Below are positions 53,662 through 61,856 of a DNA stretch of 64,000 nucleotides, in pieces. Position numbers and translations under genes: made by a program. How positions within the stretch are numbered: position 1 is the stretch's first letter; every line of letters begins with the position of its first letter. The notes beneath the pieces are model-generated. The model searched no databases. It had not been told where the DNA came from and saw nothing but the letters and a program-made list of their open reading frames with translations. Source of the DNA: Microtetraspora niveoalba. Lineage in GTDB: Bacteria; Actinomycetota; Actinomycetes; Streptosporangiales; Streptosporangiaceae. The stretch spans positions 186,001 to 250,000 of the forward strand of contig NZ_BBYM01000017.1 of NCBI RefSeq assembly GCF_001570405.1, in the 5' to 3' direction.

Positions 53662-55335
53662 TCAGCGCCTCTTCAGCAGGAGCTCGGTGTTGCGGTCGCC
53701 CGGCAGGCCCGCCAGCGCGCTCTGCAGACCGGGCGCGTTGAACGACAGTTCGCGGTAGAGCGCGGCCAGCCCGTTTTGCGACAGATCGGTCAAGTCGGTG
53801 CGGTACGGCGCGGCCGACTCCACCAGCGTGGTGAACAGGGAAAGCGTTCCGTCGCGGTTGTCGGCCAGCTCGATCACCCTGGCCAGCTGCGGGTAGTCGA
53901 CGTGGGAGGCGGTGGAGACCTCCCAGAAGCCGCCATGCGAGACGATCTTGTTGCGGTGGGAGTGGCCGTTGATCCACGCCGCCACGTTGCGGTGCTTCTT
54001 CAGCACCGCCAGCAGCTCCTGCCCGCTGTGGCGCTTGTCGTGCGGGCGGGCCGGGTCGGGGACGAGGTTGGTCATGGCCCAGCTCGGATGGTGACTGAAG
54101 ATCAGCGCGATGTCGTCGGCGTGGGTCTTCAGGGTCTGCTCCAGCCAGGCCAGCTGCCGGCTGCCGACCGATCCGCGGTAGTCGCCGCCGCGGTCGGTGG
54201 TGTCCAGGCTGATGCCGACGACGCCGTCGGCGATCCGGAAGGAGTAATCCAGCCGGCCGCTGTCGAGGTTGTCGCGGGTGTAGCCGTGGCCGACGGGTCC
54301 CGCGCCGGTGTACGCCGGGTCGAGGTGAGCGGCGATGTAGTCGCGCGGGCTCAAGGGGGCGCGGCGCTCGTCGGCGGTGACCGTGCGGGCCTTGCCCTTG
54401 TAGCGCTTCCACGCCTCGCGAAAGCGGGCGCCCGTGGGGTCGGGGCCCTGGCGCAGCGCCCGGTAGACGGCGGCGGCCTCGGAGGCGGGCAGGGTGAACA
54501 ACTTGCGTGAGCCGGTGGCCAGGTCGGCGAAGAAGCCGCCGGCCGCGGCGTAGGCGCCGCCGAAGAGCTGGTCGTGATTGCCGATGGTGGAGTACCACGG
54601 TACGGCCAGTCCGGGGCTGCTCACCTCACGGATGGCCGCGTCCAGGAAGCCGTCCAGGCGGGGGAATCCCGCCCGCTTGTCGATGTCGCGCACGCCGGAC
54701 CCGGGCTGCCAGTACAGGCCCAGGCCGGAGTCCTGCACGCCCTCGTACACGCTCGGGTCGCCGGTGTTGGGTGTGAAGCGGCCGCCGGTCATCGCGGTCA
54801 GGAACCACTCCAGCTCGATACGGGAGTTGTTGTCGGTGTTGTCGCCCGTGGTCATGACGAAGTCGATGGGCGCCCGGGTGGCCGGGCCGTACCGCAAGGT
54901 GTTGACCTGTTCGATCAGTGAGACGGCGCCGGCGGCGGTCAGCGCTTCCTGCGGGCGCCAGGCGCTGACGGCTCCGGTGCGCAAGAACTCGAAGCGCTGC
55001 GGGCTCTGCACGTCGGTGATGTGCAAGTCGGTGAACTGGACGAAGCAGGCAAGCACCGTGCGGCGCTCGGCCCTGCCCTTCCCGGCCTCGGCCAGCTCGG
55101 TGCGTGTCACCCGCCGCCAGCCCGGGCCGTCGGCCAGCCTGCGGTATCCGGTGGCGCCGCGAGGGCTGGCGACGCTCTGGACCGTGGTGGCTGTGGTCGT
55201 CGTGGTCGTGGTCGTAGTTGTGGCCGTGGTCGAGGAGGTGGCCGGGGTGGAGGCGAGTGCGATCTCCAGCCCGAGGCCCGCGGCGGTCATTCCGGAGGTG
55301 AGTAGGAAGGCGCGACGGCTGAGGACGGGATCCAT
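53662..55335 (-). CDS. Tat-exported metallophosphoesterase (TIGR03767 type)
   Basis: A 557-residue calcineurin-like phosphoesterase. The N-terminus has a twin-arginine signal (LSRRAFLLTSGMTAAGLGLE), followed by a run of about ten Thr as a linker. Metal motifs are FTDLHITD (DxH), MTTGDNTDNN (GDxxD-like), YSTIGNHDQLFGG (GNHD), LIFSHHPSW and WINGHSHRNK (GHSH), all intact. It would act outside the membrane on phosphoesters. The ATG at 55335 has GGGGAG upstream; longer frames are rejected because they would bury the Tat signal. Confidence 0.9.
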   Translation of the reverse strand: MDPVLSRRAFLLTSGMTAAGLGLEIALASTPATSSTTATTTTTTTTTTATTVQSVASPRGATGYRRLADGPGWRRVTRTELAEAGKGRAERRTVLACFVQFTDLHITDVQSPQRFEFLRTGAVSAWRPQEALTAAGAVSLIEQVNTLRYGPATRAPIDFVMTTGDNTDNNSRIELEWFLTAMTGGRFTPNTGDPSVYEGVQDSGLGLYWQPGSGVRDIDKRAGFPRLDGFLDAAIREVSSPGLAVPWYSTIGNHDQLFGGAYAAAGGFFADLATGSRKLFTLPASEAAAVYRALRQGPDPTGARFREAWKRYKGKARTVTADERRAPLSPRDYIAAHLDPAYTGAGPVGHGYTRDNLDSGRLDYSFRIADGVVGISLDTTDRGGDYRGSVGSRQLAWLEQTLKTHADDIALIFSHHPSWAMTNLVPDPARPHDKRHSGQELLAVLKKHRNVAAWINGHSHRNKIVSHGGFWEVSTASHVDYPQLARVIELADNRDGTLSLFTTLVESAAPYRTDLTDLSQNGLAALYRELSFNAPGLQSALAGLPGDRNTELLLKRR

Positions 55336-55708
55336 GGTGCTCCCCAGTGATGGCGTCGAGGCGAAACGTCCACTGGGATGTTTGACACCGGGGATGACTG
55401 CCGGCCTAACACGGCTGAAACGTTGTACAGCCATCTATGGCACAGCCGGGCTCCATGTGGTAAAGCCATCCCGCGGCAGCGGGCTGGACACCTGCGGCTC
55501 TCCCTCCGTTCACGAGAGCGAGGTCAGGGCCGCGCCACCACGGTCGGCCGGTCGCCGGCCCGCAGGGATCTACAGCGACGAACCCGACGGCGTGCTTCGT
55601 CGCGAGCGCCTGACGAGAGGTTCTGACTCGACACCCGTAGAACCCGGGCCCTCCGGTTTCCGACCCGCGTCCATGGAGCCGAACCGGCCCACCGCGTAGG
55701 GTCCGGCC
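55336..55708. other. Intergenic region
   Basis: The divergent gap between the phosphoesterase and the S9 peptidase remnant. No gene, terminator or strong repeat was recognised. Confidence 0.35.
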
Positions 55709-55925
55709 ATGAGCGGTGAAGACGTGCGCGGCAGCGCCACCTGGGACCTGGTCGAAGAGTACTTCCGCCGGTTGCACGAGCCGGTGATGGGACAGCCGCA
55801 CAGGCTGCTGGAGCCGTCCTGCTCCGCTGACGGGTCGCGGATCGCCGTGACCGGCCTCGTGTACGACGAGCTGGCCGGCCTTCCACGCCAGGCCTGCTTC
55901 CTGGTCGACGGTGCGAACCTGGGGT
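55709..55925 (+). pseudogene. S9 prolyl oligopeptidase-family protein, N-terminal fragment
   Basis: The start of an S9 peptidase: YFRRLHEPVMGQPHRLLEPS then CSADGSRIAVTGLVYDELAG and LPRQACFLVDG, the first propeller blade of the family. Similarity ends at about 55925. The missing middle is followed 1.8 kb later by the catalytic C-terminal part of what looks like the same gene (57735-58324). Confidence 0.65.
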
Positions 55926-56352
55926 GGAACAGCCGCCATGTGCCGGGCCGCGTACGGCGATGCCTCCGGCGGGGGCACTCCGGCTCCGGGATGGCGTTCG
56001 ACCATGCGTGCGGTGAAGGGCCCCGGGTCTCTCACCCCAAGGCAGGACACCGGCCAAAGATCGCGCCCCCTCTCCGTCATCAGGCACCCAACCGGTCTCC
56101 GGGGGTGCCCTTCGCCGCGCCCAGCTCGATCTGGACGAGGTCGAGAAATCGCTATGGCCAGGGAATGTCTACACCGGCCATGTTGCACGGCGCCGGACTT
56201 CGCCCGCAAAGTCGAAATACGGATCCATATCCGTAATTGCGTGCCCCAAAGAAGGGCCGGCCGGCGGCGGGGTACCCCAGAAGTATTTCGCGCCGGTGCA
56301 CGACAGGAAGGAGTGGGACGAAGGTCGGTCTGCTTGGCCAAAGGGAGGCGTC
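55926..56352. other. Non-coding or scrambled stretch inside the split S9 gene
   Basis: Mostly unrecognised sequence. One plus-strand frame near 56113 gives RRAQLDLDEVEKSLWPGNVY without a start codon, possibly another gene remnant. GC content drops towards the secreted-protein gene. Confidence 0.3.
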
Positions 56353-56787
56353 ATGTTCCACAACTTCGCGCGACGGACTCTGGTGCTCGCTACCTTCAGC
56401 GCGCTCACCGTGGGAGGTATCGCGATGTCGAGCGGCTCCGCTCTGGCGGACACCACCGCGAGAGGTGCCGCAACATCAAACGGCTCTCCCTTCACGAACA
56501 CCTGCGTCAACGTCGCCATCTCACCGCATACGAATAACCTGGCCGCGGCCCCGCAGCCAGGACCGAACCCGAACCCGGCGGTCGACTGTCACGCTATTTG
56601 TCGTCCAAAGGCAGAGGCGGCCTGTCGTAAAGTATGCAATGGCGATGAAGCCTGTAAGTCGAGCTGTATAGCGGAACACCTACCCAAATGTGTGGCCTCG
56701 TGCCAGAAACAGCACAAGGGCCGACACGGGCGACACCATGGACACCGACACCACAAATACCATCGACACCACGCGCCCGAGGGCTAG
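56353..56787 (+). CDS. Small secreted protein with four CX3C motifs and His-rich tail
   Basis: A 144-residue exported protein. Residues 1-32 form a signal peptide (RRTLVLATFSALTVGGIAMS, cleaved near SALA-D). The mature core holds CHAIC, CRKVC, CKSSC and CVASC in a regular spacing, CX3C-X7-CX3C-X5-CX3C-X7-CX3C, plus one earlier Cys. The last 25 residues are His/Lys/Arg-rich (KGRHGRHHGHRHHKYHRHHA). The spacing suggests two disulfide-linked helical hairpins; the tail could bind metal ions or nucleic acid. AAAGGGAGG precedes the ATG. Codon use is lower in G/C than that of the neighbours, a hint of transfer. No family is recognised. Confidence 0.7.
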   Translation: MFHNFARRTLVLATFSALTVGGIAMSSGSALADTTARGAATSNGSPFTNTCVNVAISPHTNNLAAAPQPGPNPNPAVDCHAICRPKAEAACRKVCNGDEACKSSCIAEHLPKCVASCQKQHKGRHGRHHGHRHHKYHRHHAPEG

Positions 56788-57017
56788 GTACGCGTGCGCC
56801 GCACACGGTGAGGCTGTAAAGGCTTTCAGGTCGCCCGGCATCACGTTCAGAAGCGTGATTGGCTGAGCGCCCAGAGGGGAGCCGAGTCGGGAGCCGCATG
56901 TGGTGAGCCAGTGTGAACGGGTCAGGACTCCGTTGACTGGCCTGACCTCGCATCCGGATCAGCGTGAACTGATCGACACGGGGTGAGTCTGGTTCGAGTC
57001 CTATCGCGGAAGCCACT
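56788..57017. other. Intergenic region with small hairpins
   Basis: No gene. Contains GATCAG-CGTGAA-CTGATC and a tRNA-like GGTTCGAGTCC motif, but no tRNA fold can be drawn. Confidence 0.35.
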
Positions 57018-57063
57018 GGCCGAGGCCGGGTGATCGAAAGGTCGCCCGGCCTCTCGGCGTTTT
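57018..57063 (+). terminator. Hairpin with T-tract, terminator-like
   Basis: GGCCGAGGCCGGG pairs with CCCGGCCTCTCGGC (one two-base bulge) around a 14-base loop and is followed by TTTT. This fits a factor-independent terminator for transcription from the secreted-protein gene. Confidence 0.55.
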
Positions 57064-57142
57064 ACGGCCCGATCCGGCGTCCCCGAGGTCGATCGACCGC
57101 CCCACACTGGTGGAGAACATAGTTCTGCGCAGGGAGGTCGAC

Positions 57143-57735
57143 ATGCCGATGCTGTCCGAGAACCACGACCTGGTGCTGTCCGAGAGCCATGGTGCCGTAC
57201 GGATCTTGACGTTCAACCGTCCCGAGCGATTGAACGCCTGGACTCCCGATCTGGGGCGGCGCTATTTCGATCTCCTGAAGAGGCCGACCGCGACCCCTCC
57301 GTGCGGGTCGTCGTGGTCACCGGCGCGGGGAAGGGGTTCTGCGCCGGGGCCGACTTCCAGGCGCTCGCCGCCGTGGGTTCGGGCGGGGTGCCGGACGGGC
57401 CCGGGTTCGAGCTCGACCACCGGCCCACCACCTTTCCGATCACCCTCCGCAAGCCGGTCATCGCCGCGGTGAACGGCGCCTGCGCCGGGCTCGGGATGGT
57501 CTACGCCCTCGTCTGCGACCTCGTGTTCACCGCCGAGGACGCCAAATGGACCACCGCGTTCTCCCGGCGCGGCCTGATCGCCGAGTACGGCCTGGCCTGG
57601 ATCCTGCCCAAGCTGGCCGGACAGGCCCGCGCGATGGAGCTCCTGCTCTCCGGCCGCACGTTCCCCGGCTCGGAGGCGTACGCGCTGGGGTTGGCGTGCC
57701 GTGCCGTACCGGCGGAGCGGGTGCTCGACGAGGCC
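57143..57735 (+). pseudogene. Enoyl-CoA hydratase/isomerase, frameshifted and C-terminally truncated
   Basis: A crotonase-fold enzyme. The start is good (GGGAGG before the ATG; MLSENHDLVLSESHGAVRIL). One base is missing at about 57280 (FDLLK then DRDPSVRVVVVTGAG in the next frame). Oxyanion-hole segments are GKGFCAGADFQALAAVGSGG and VNGACAGLGMVYALVCDLVF, and a catalytic-type acidic residue lies in RGLIAEYGLAWILPKL. The C-terminal trimerisation helices are absent: at about 57735 the sequence switches to the S9 peptidase fragment. Likely inactive. Confidence 0.8.
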
Positions 57736-58324
57736 CTCGCGTCCTGGGAACCCGCGGGGCAGCTCCGGCCGCGGGCAGGACTTCGCCCGGCTGGTGTTCG
57801 GGGAGATGGGCGGCGAGGACACGGCCTACTTCACGTCGGCGATCGACGCCCTCGTCGGCCGCGGGATCGTGGATCCTGCCAGGGTCGGCCTCACCGGCGG
57901 GTCGTACGGCGGCTACATGTCCGCGTGGTTGGTCACCCAGGATCAGCGCTGGGCCGCCGCCGTACCGGTCTCACCCGTGACGGACTGGTACAGCCAGCAC
58001 TTCACCAGCAACATCCCCTACTTCGACGCGCTGTTCCTCGACGGGAACCCGGCAGTCCCCGGCGACAAGTTCCACTCCAGGAGCCCGGTGGCCCACGCCA
58101 GCAAGGTGCGCACCCCGTGCCTGAACATCGCCGGCGCCCTGGACCGCTGCACGCCGCCGACGCAGGCCCGGGAGTTCCACCAGGCGCTGCTCGAGCACGG
58201 GGTCGAGTCCCAGCTCGCGATCTACCCGCAGGAAGGCCACGGCGTCCGTGCCTTCCCGGCTCTGATCGACTTCTGCACCCGCCTCGTGGACTGGTTCCAG
58301 AAACACATGCCGGCCGGCGGCTGA
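57735..58324 (+). pseudogene. S9 prolyl oligopeptidase-family protein, catalytic C-terminal fragment
   Basis: The catalytic alpha/beta-hydrolase domain of an S9C acylaminoacyl-peptidase-like protein. It starts at NPRGSSGRGQDFARLVFGEM, with the nucleophile elbow VGLTGGSYGGYMSAWLVTQD (Ser), Asp in NIAGALDRCTPP and His in YPQEGHGVRAF, so the whole triad remains. It lacks the propeller and is fused out of frame to an enoyl-CoA hydratase remnant. No plausible start with a ribosome-binding site is seen, so expression is doubtful. Confidence 0.75.
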
Positions 58325-58458
58325 CGCGGTCTGTTCACCGTTCCCTCCAGACCCGACCCGGGCTTCGACGTGGCGCGGGTGGGCATGCCGATCCGTTACG
58401 AGGGGACCCTCCTCGGCGGCGTGTGATCGAGGGACGTCCGCCGAGACGCCGCCGGGCC

Positions 58459-59421
58459 CTATTTCCAGCCGGTACGCTGCCGCAGCCACGCGAGAGCCAC
58501 CCTGCCCTGCGCGAGCTGGAACGCGCGCAACGTGGGCAGGCCAGGGGGCGGGGGCAGGAGCCCTCCCTGCAGGAAGTATCCGGTCAACGCGGCGAGAACG
58601 GCGGTGACGGCGTCGGGGTCGGCGTTCCTCGCGACCGGGTGGTCGTCGAAGATCTCGGCGGGCGGCGGCCCACCCTGCATGGTCACGCTGGGCAGCATCC
58701 CGAGCAGGTCGAACCACGGCGCGGCCAGGCACGCGTGGGGCCAGTCCACCACGAGCACCCGACCGTCGGCGGTGAGCAGCAGGTTGTCCGCCCGCATGTC
58801 GGCGTGGGCGAGGCAGGAGCCCTCGGCGGCCCGGCCCCAGGGCTCCTCCAGTTCCGCCAGCCGCGGCAGGTGCCGTACGGCCCAGGGGTCGAGGACGGCG
58901 GAGAGGTCTTCGCCGCCCGCGGCCAGGCACCGCCAGCCCCGGAACTCGTCGTCGAACTTCTCGGCGGCGGCCGGCACCCGAACCGGGGCGGGGGTGAGCG
59001 CCTCGGCCATGTCGGCCAGCGTGTCGAGCACGAGGGCCAACTCGTCCGGCGTCCACGGCTGGGCAGGCGGCCGCCCCTCCACGTCCTCGAACAGCAGCGC
59101 CACCCAGCCGTCCTGGTCGAAGGAGGCGAGCAGCCGGGGCGCGGGCACGCCGGCCGGCAGCGCGGCGGCCACCCTGGCCTCGGCGCGGTGGAAGCCGGGG
59201 CTGTGGGGGTTCGGCTCGGGGCCGACCGCCTTGACGAACGCCCTGCCGCCGCGACCGAGCCGCAGCCGGGCGGCCACACCCGGCGAGAAGCCTCCGCGCT
59301 GCGTGACCGCCTCGGCCACCCGGTCGCCGAGACGCCGCTCGATCGCGAGTCTCAGGTCCTCGGGCATCGCCGACCACGGGATCCGTACGCCCTCCGCGGG
59401 CGGCGGCGATTCCTGGTTCAT
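58459..59421 (-). CDS. Aminoglycoside phosphotransferase-family kinase-like protein
   Basis: A 320-residue APH/choline-kinase-fold protein. The Brenner loop is SCLAHADMRADNLLLTADGR (HxDxxxxN) and the metal-binding Asp is VLVVDWPHACLAAPWFDLLG. The N-lobe nucleotide Lys is probably in GRAFVKAVG. It would phosphorylate a small molecule such as an aminoglycoside, macrolide or choline-like substrate; most such actinomycete proteins are not proven resistance enzymes. The ATG at 59421 starts MNQESPPPAEG; upstream frames are longer but unlikely. Confidence 0.88.
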   Translation of the reverse strand: MNQESPPPAEGVRIPWSAMPEDLRLAIERRLGDRVAEAVTQRGGFSPGVAARLRLGRGGRAFVKAVGPEPNPHSPGFHRAEARVAAALPAGVPAPRLLASFDQDGWVALLFEDVEGRPPAQPWTPDELALVLDTLADMAEALTPAPVRVPAAAEKFDDEFRGWRCLAAGGEDLSAVLDPWAVRHLPRLAELEEPWGRAAEGSCLAHADMRADNLLLTADGRVLVVDWPHACLAAPWFDLLGMLPSVTMQGGPPPAEIFDDHPVARNADPDAVTAVLAALTGYFLQGGLLPPPPGLPTLRAFQLAQGRVALAWLRQRTGWK

Positions 59422-59609
59422 TCCGTCATGATCAGGGCCGGTGCGCAGGCACCGCAATCGAGTTTCAGGGACGGTGTGCACGTGCGTTACGCCCTCTCTG
59501 CTTCGGCAGGCCAGGTTCGACGGGTTGTCAGCGGGCGTCGGGCACCCGACGCCAAAGCCTCCCGCAATCCAGGCGGCCGGGGGAACGCCGTGGACGGCGG
59601 CGGAGGGCC
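59422..59609. other. Unassigned stretch
   Basis: Between the phosphotransferase start and the Gln/His-rich tract. No gene recognised; promoter of the phosphotransferase expected here. Confidence 0.3.
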
Positions 59610-59792
59610 GTCACCTCGACCGGCGAAACCGGGCAGCTCCAGCCCTGCCCGCACGGCCGCTGTAGGCACCGGCATCACCGGCATCACCACCACAGGCACT
59701 ACCAGCAGCAGCAGGGACCTTACGGCCAGCAGCAGCAGGAAGACCGCGGCGCCCAGCAGCAGGGACCCTATGGCCAGCAGCAATCGCAGTAA
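59610..59792 (+). pseudogene. Gln/His/Tyr-rich low-complexity C-terminal tract
   Basis: The plus frame ending at TAA 59790-59792 reads HRHHRHHHHRHYQQQQGPYG then QQQQEDRGAQQQGPYGQQQS, with GPYGQQQ repeated. No start codon or conserved domain is found upstream in that frame, so this looks like the tail of a protein whose front part is lost or frameshifted. The repeated CAG codons create the Leu-rich open frame on the opposite strand. Confidence 0.35.
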
Positions 59793-59832
59793 AGCGCTGC
59801 CTTGCATAGCGGGCTCCGCCCGCTGACCAGGT

Positions 59833-59860
59833 GTCGCCCCGTGAGCGCTCACGGGGCGAC
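59833..59860. terminator. 28-base perfect palindrome, probable bidirectional terminator
   Basis: GTCGCCCCGTGAGC at 59833-59846 is followed directly by its exact reverse complement at 59847-59860. It lies just downstream of the TAA of the Gln/His-rich frame. The very stable hairpin without a long T-tract is the common actinomycete terminator form. Confidence 0.65.
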
Positions 59861-60035
59861 GTCTCTTACTTCCGGTCGATTTCCTGCTCAGAGAGCGCCA
59901 TCACGGGGCGCGCGCCGCTCGAAACGCGACGGTCTGAGCACACCAGCCGGTCCCGCCGGGCTCGTTGGCGGTCTGTTGCCGTCCAGAGCGCACGAGCAAC
60001 GGCTCGCAGGGTGCGTGACACCTCCCAGCACGGCA

Positions 60036-60070
60036 ATCGTTCGTTATAGTGAACGCAGAGTTCGTTGATC
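60036..60070 (+). promoter_or_regulatory. Promoter and GTTC/GAAC operator of the AlaX-XRE operon
   Basis: TATAGT at 60045-60050 is a good -10. It is embedded in GTTCGTTATAGTGAAC (60039-60054), and GAAC-GCAGA-GTTC (60051-60063) forms a second dyad overlapping the start of transcription. XRE regulators often bind such GTTC/GAAC repeats, so the downstream XRE-cupin gene is a likely autoregulator. Confidence 0.5.
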
Positions 60071-60088
60071 TTTCCTGGTGAGGGTGTC

Positions 60089-60778
60089 ATGCAGGTCCCG
60101 GCCTACTACATGGATACGTACGAGGAGCAGGCTCATACCCAGGTGGCCGCCATAGGCGAGCGTGACGGCGCACCGTGGGTGGCGGTCGAGCGCTGTCTGT
60201 TCCATCCGCAGGGCGGGGGGCAGCCCGCCGACCGGGGGTGGGTGGACGGCCACGAGATCGTTCCGGTGCGGGACCATGACTCCGGGCTGGTCGTGGCCGT
60301 GGCCCGCGGTGAGGCCGCGCTGCCGGTCTTCTCGGTCGGGCAGCAGGTCGAGGCCCGCATCGATCTGCCGCTGCGCACCGCGCATGCCGCGCTGCACACG
60401 GCCGGCCATCTGATCGAGGCGGCCGGACGGGCGCAGGGCTGGGTGCTGGCCGCGAACAACCACTTCCCCGGCCAGGCCCGGATCGAGTTCACCGCGCCGC
60501 AGCCGGACGCCCGCCTGGACACCCCGGAGGGCCGGGAGGAAGCCACCGACGCACTCCGTGCGGAGGTCGCCGAGGCCATCGCACAGGACCTGCCCGTGAC
60601 CTGGGAGAACGACTCCGAGGGCCGTCGCGTCGTGCACCTGGCCGGTCTGCATTCGGCTCCGTGCGGGGGCACCCACGTGGGCGGCCTCGGCGACCTCGCC
60701 GACGTCGTGCTGCCGACCCTGAAGGTCAGGAAGGGCCGGATCCGCGTCTCCTACAGCGCCGCACACCGGGAGCGGTGA
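60089..60778 (+). CDS. AlaX-type alanyl-tRNA editing protein
   Basis: A 229-residue stand-alone editing protein that hydrolyses mischarged Ser- or Gly-tRNA(Ala). The N-terminal AlaRS-like part has CLFHPQGGGQPADRGWVDG, the zinc site is AALHTAGHLIEAAGR (HxxxH) with CGGTHVGGLGDL (CxxxH), and the C-terminal strand is KGRIRVSYS. All four zinc ligands are present. GGTGAGGG precedes the ATG. Its TGA overlaps the ATG of an XRE-cupin regulator. Confidence 0.9.
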   Translation: MQVPAYYMDTYEEQAHTQVAAIGERDGAPWVAVERCLFHPQGGGQPADRGWVDGHEIVPVRDHDSGLVVAVARGEAALPVFSVGQQVEARIDLPLRTAHAALHTAGHLIEAAGRAQGWVLAANNHFPGQARIEFTAPQPDARLDTPEGREEATDALRAEVAEAIAQDLPVTWENDSEGRRVVHLAGLHSAPCGGTHVGGLGDLADVVLPTLKVRKGRIRVSYSAAHRER

Positions 60779-61356
60779 TGACTCCTCCAGCGTCCGGCGA
60801 CCGCCGGCCCGCCAGCAGTACCGCGATCGCGGTCGGGGCGAAGATCCGCCAGCGCCGTGAGCAGCGCGGTATGAGCAGTGCCGAGCTGGCCCGCCGGGCG
60901 GGCCTGAGCAAGGCGACGCTGTCGCAGCTGGAGGGTGGACGGGGCAACCCGACCATCGAGACCCTTGATGCGCTCGCGATCGCCCTGCGTATCCCGCTGA
61001 CCGACCTTCTGGCCCGCGACACCGACCCGGGGCCGGTGTTGGTGGCCGGCACCGACCTGGCCGACGGCGAAGTGGGACGCGAACTGCTGCGCCGCATCAG
61101 CGGCGGCAACAGCCTGGAGATCTGGCGGCTGCGCATGCCCCCCGGCACGCACCTGGAGGGCGTGCCGCACGCGACCGGCACCATCGAGCACCTGCTCGTC
61201 TCCTCCGGCCACCTCACCGCCGGGCCCACCGACGCGCCCACCGACCTGGGCCCCGGTGACCTGCTCGCCTTCGCGGGCGACGCCCCGCACACCTACCGCA
61301 CCGGCCCCGAGGCCGCCGACGTCACCGTCGTCATCGCCTCCCCGATCATCGGTTGA
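60778..61356 (+). CDS. XRE family regulator with cupin domain
   Basis: A 192-residue regulator. Residues 20-75 are an XRE HTH (AKIRQRREQRGMSSAELARR then AGLSKATLSQLEGGRGNPTI), and residues 100-190 a cupin sensor (WRLRMPPGTHLEGVPHATGT, DLGPGDLLAFAGDAPHTYRT). The His residues of the cupin could bind a metal or ligand such as an amino acid. Its start overlaps the AlaX stop (TGATG). It probably controls the operon through the GTTC/GAAC repeats upstream of alaX. Confidence 0.9.
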   Translation: MTPPASGDRRPASSTAIAVGAKIRQRREQRGMSSAELARRAGLSKATLSQLEGGRGNPTIETLDALAIALRIPLTDLLARDTDPGPVLVAGTDLADGEVGRELLRRISGGNSLEIWRLRMPPGTHLEGVPHATGTIEHLLVSSGHLTAGPTDAPTDLGPGDLLAFAGDAPHTYRTGPEAADVTVVIASPIIG

Positions 61357-61505
61357 AAGACAACCCCCATGAGCGTCACCGCCCCCGGCGCACCCCAGCG
61401 GATGTTCACCGGCGACACGGCTGGAGACCCGCCCCGCTCACGCCGGAGGTGAACGTCCGCCGACTCGCCGACGCGGCCGACCTGTACCGGCCCGGACAGC
61501 CGGCG
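61357..61505. other. Unassigned stretch after XRE-cupin gene
   Basis: A short frame from ATG 61370 (MSVTAPGAPQRMFTGDT) ends within 30 codons. It may be the remnant of a third operon gene. Nothing else is recognised. Confidence 0.3.
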
Positions 61506-61542
61506 GTGTGTCGGGAGCCGTACTCGGCGGCTCCCGACACAC
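61506..61542 (+). terminator. Strong hairpin, probable terminator
   Basis: GTGTGTCGGGAGCC (61506-61519) pairs perfectly with GGCTCCCGACACAC (61529-61542) around a 9-base loop. It lies 150 bases after the XRE-cupin stop. No T-tract follows, as is usual in actinomycetes. Confidence 0.65.
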
Positions 61543-61856
61543 CTTCACGGGGCCGTCTCCACAGGTGCGGCTTCGACCCGGCGGGCGAGGACGCCGAATG
61601 CCGGGATCCGCCCCGCGGCGGCCTCCCGATGAGTGGGAAAGACGATGTCGCCGTGAGGCGATGAGCACCAGAATCGAACGAACCTCGCCGCCGCTGAACG
61701 AATCAACCGAGCACGCCTTCCCCGGTGGCAGCCACGAGAACGCAGAACATCACGTCCTTGAACGCGCACCGGTCGGCTTGGCCGGCGCCCGGCGTCAGAG
61801 TCGCGCGGGAGCCGGCCTCCAGACCTTCCAACGCCCCCGCCGAGAAGGAACGACAG

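Noticed and set aside
56985-57012. tRNA-like T-loop motif GGTTCGAGTCC
   Set aside because: Only two of the five T-stem pairs form, and no acceptor stem, anticodon arm or D-arm can be drawn around it. It may be a chance match or an old attachment-site trace.
59487-59852. Minus-strand Leu/Val-rich frame resembling a membrane helix protein
   Set aside because: The leucines come from reading CAG repeats of the Gln-rich plus frame as CTG. No family or start support.
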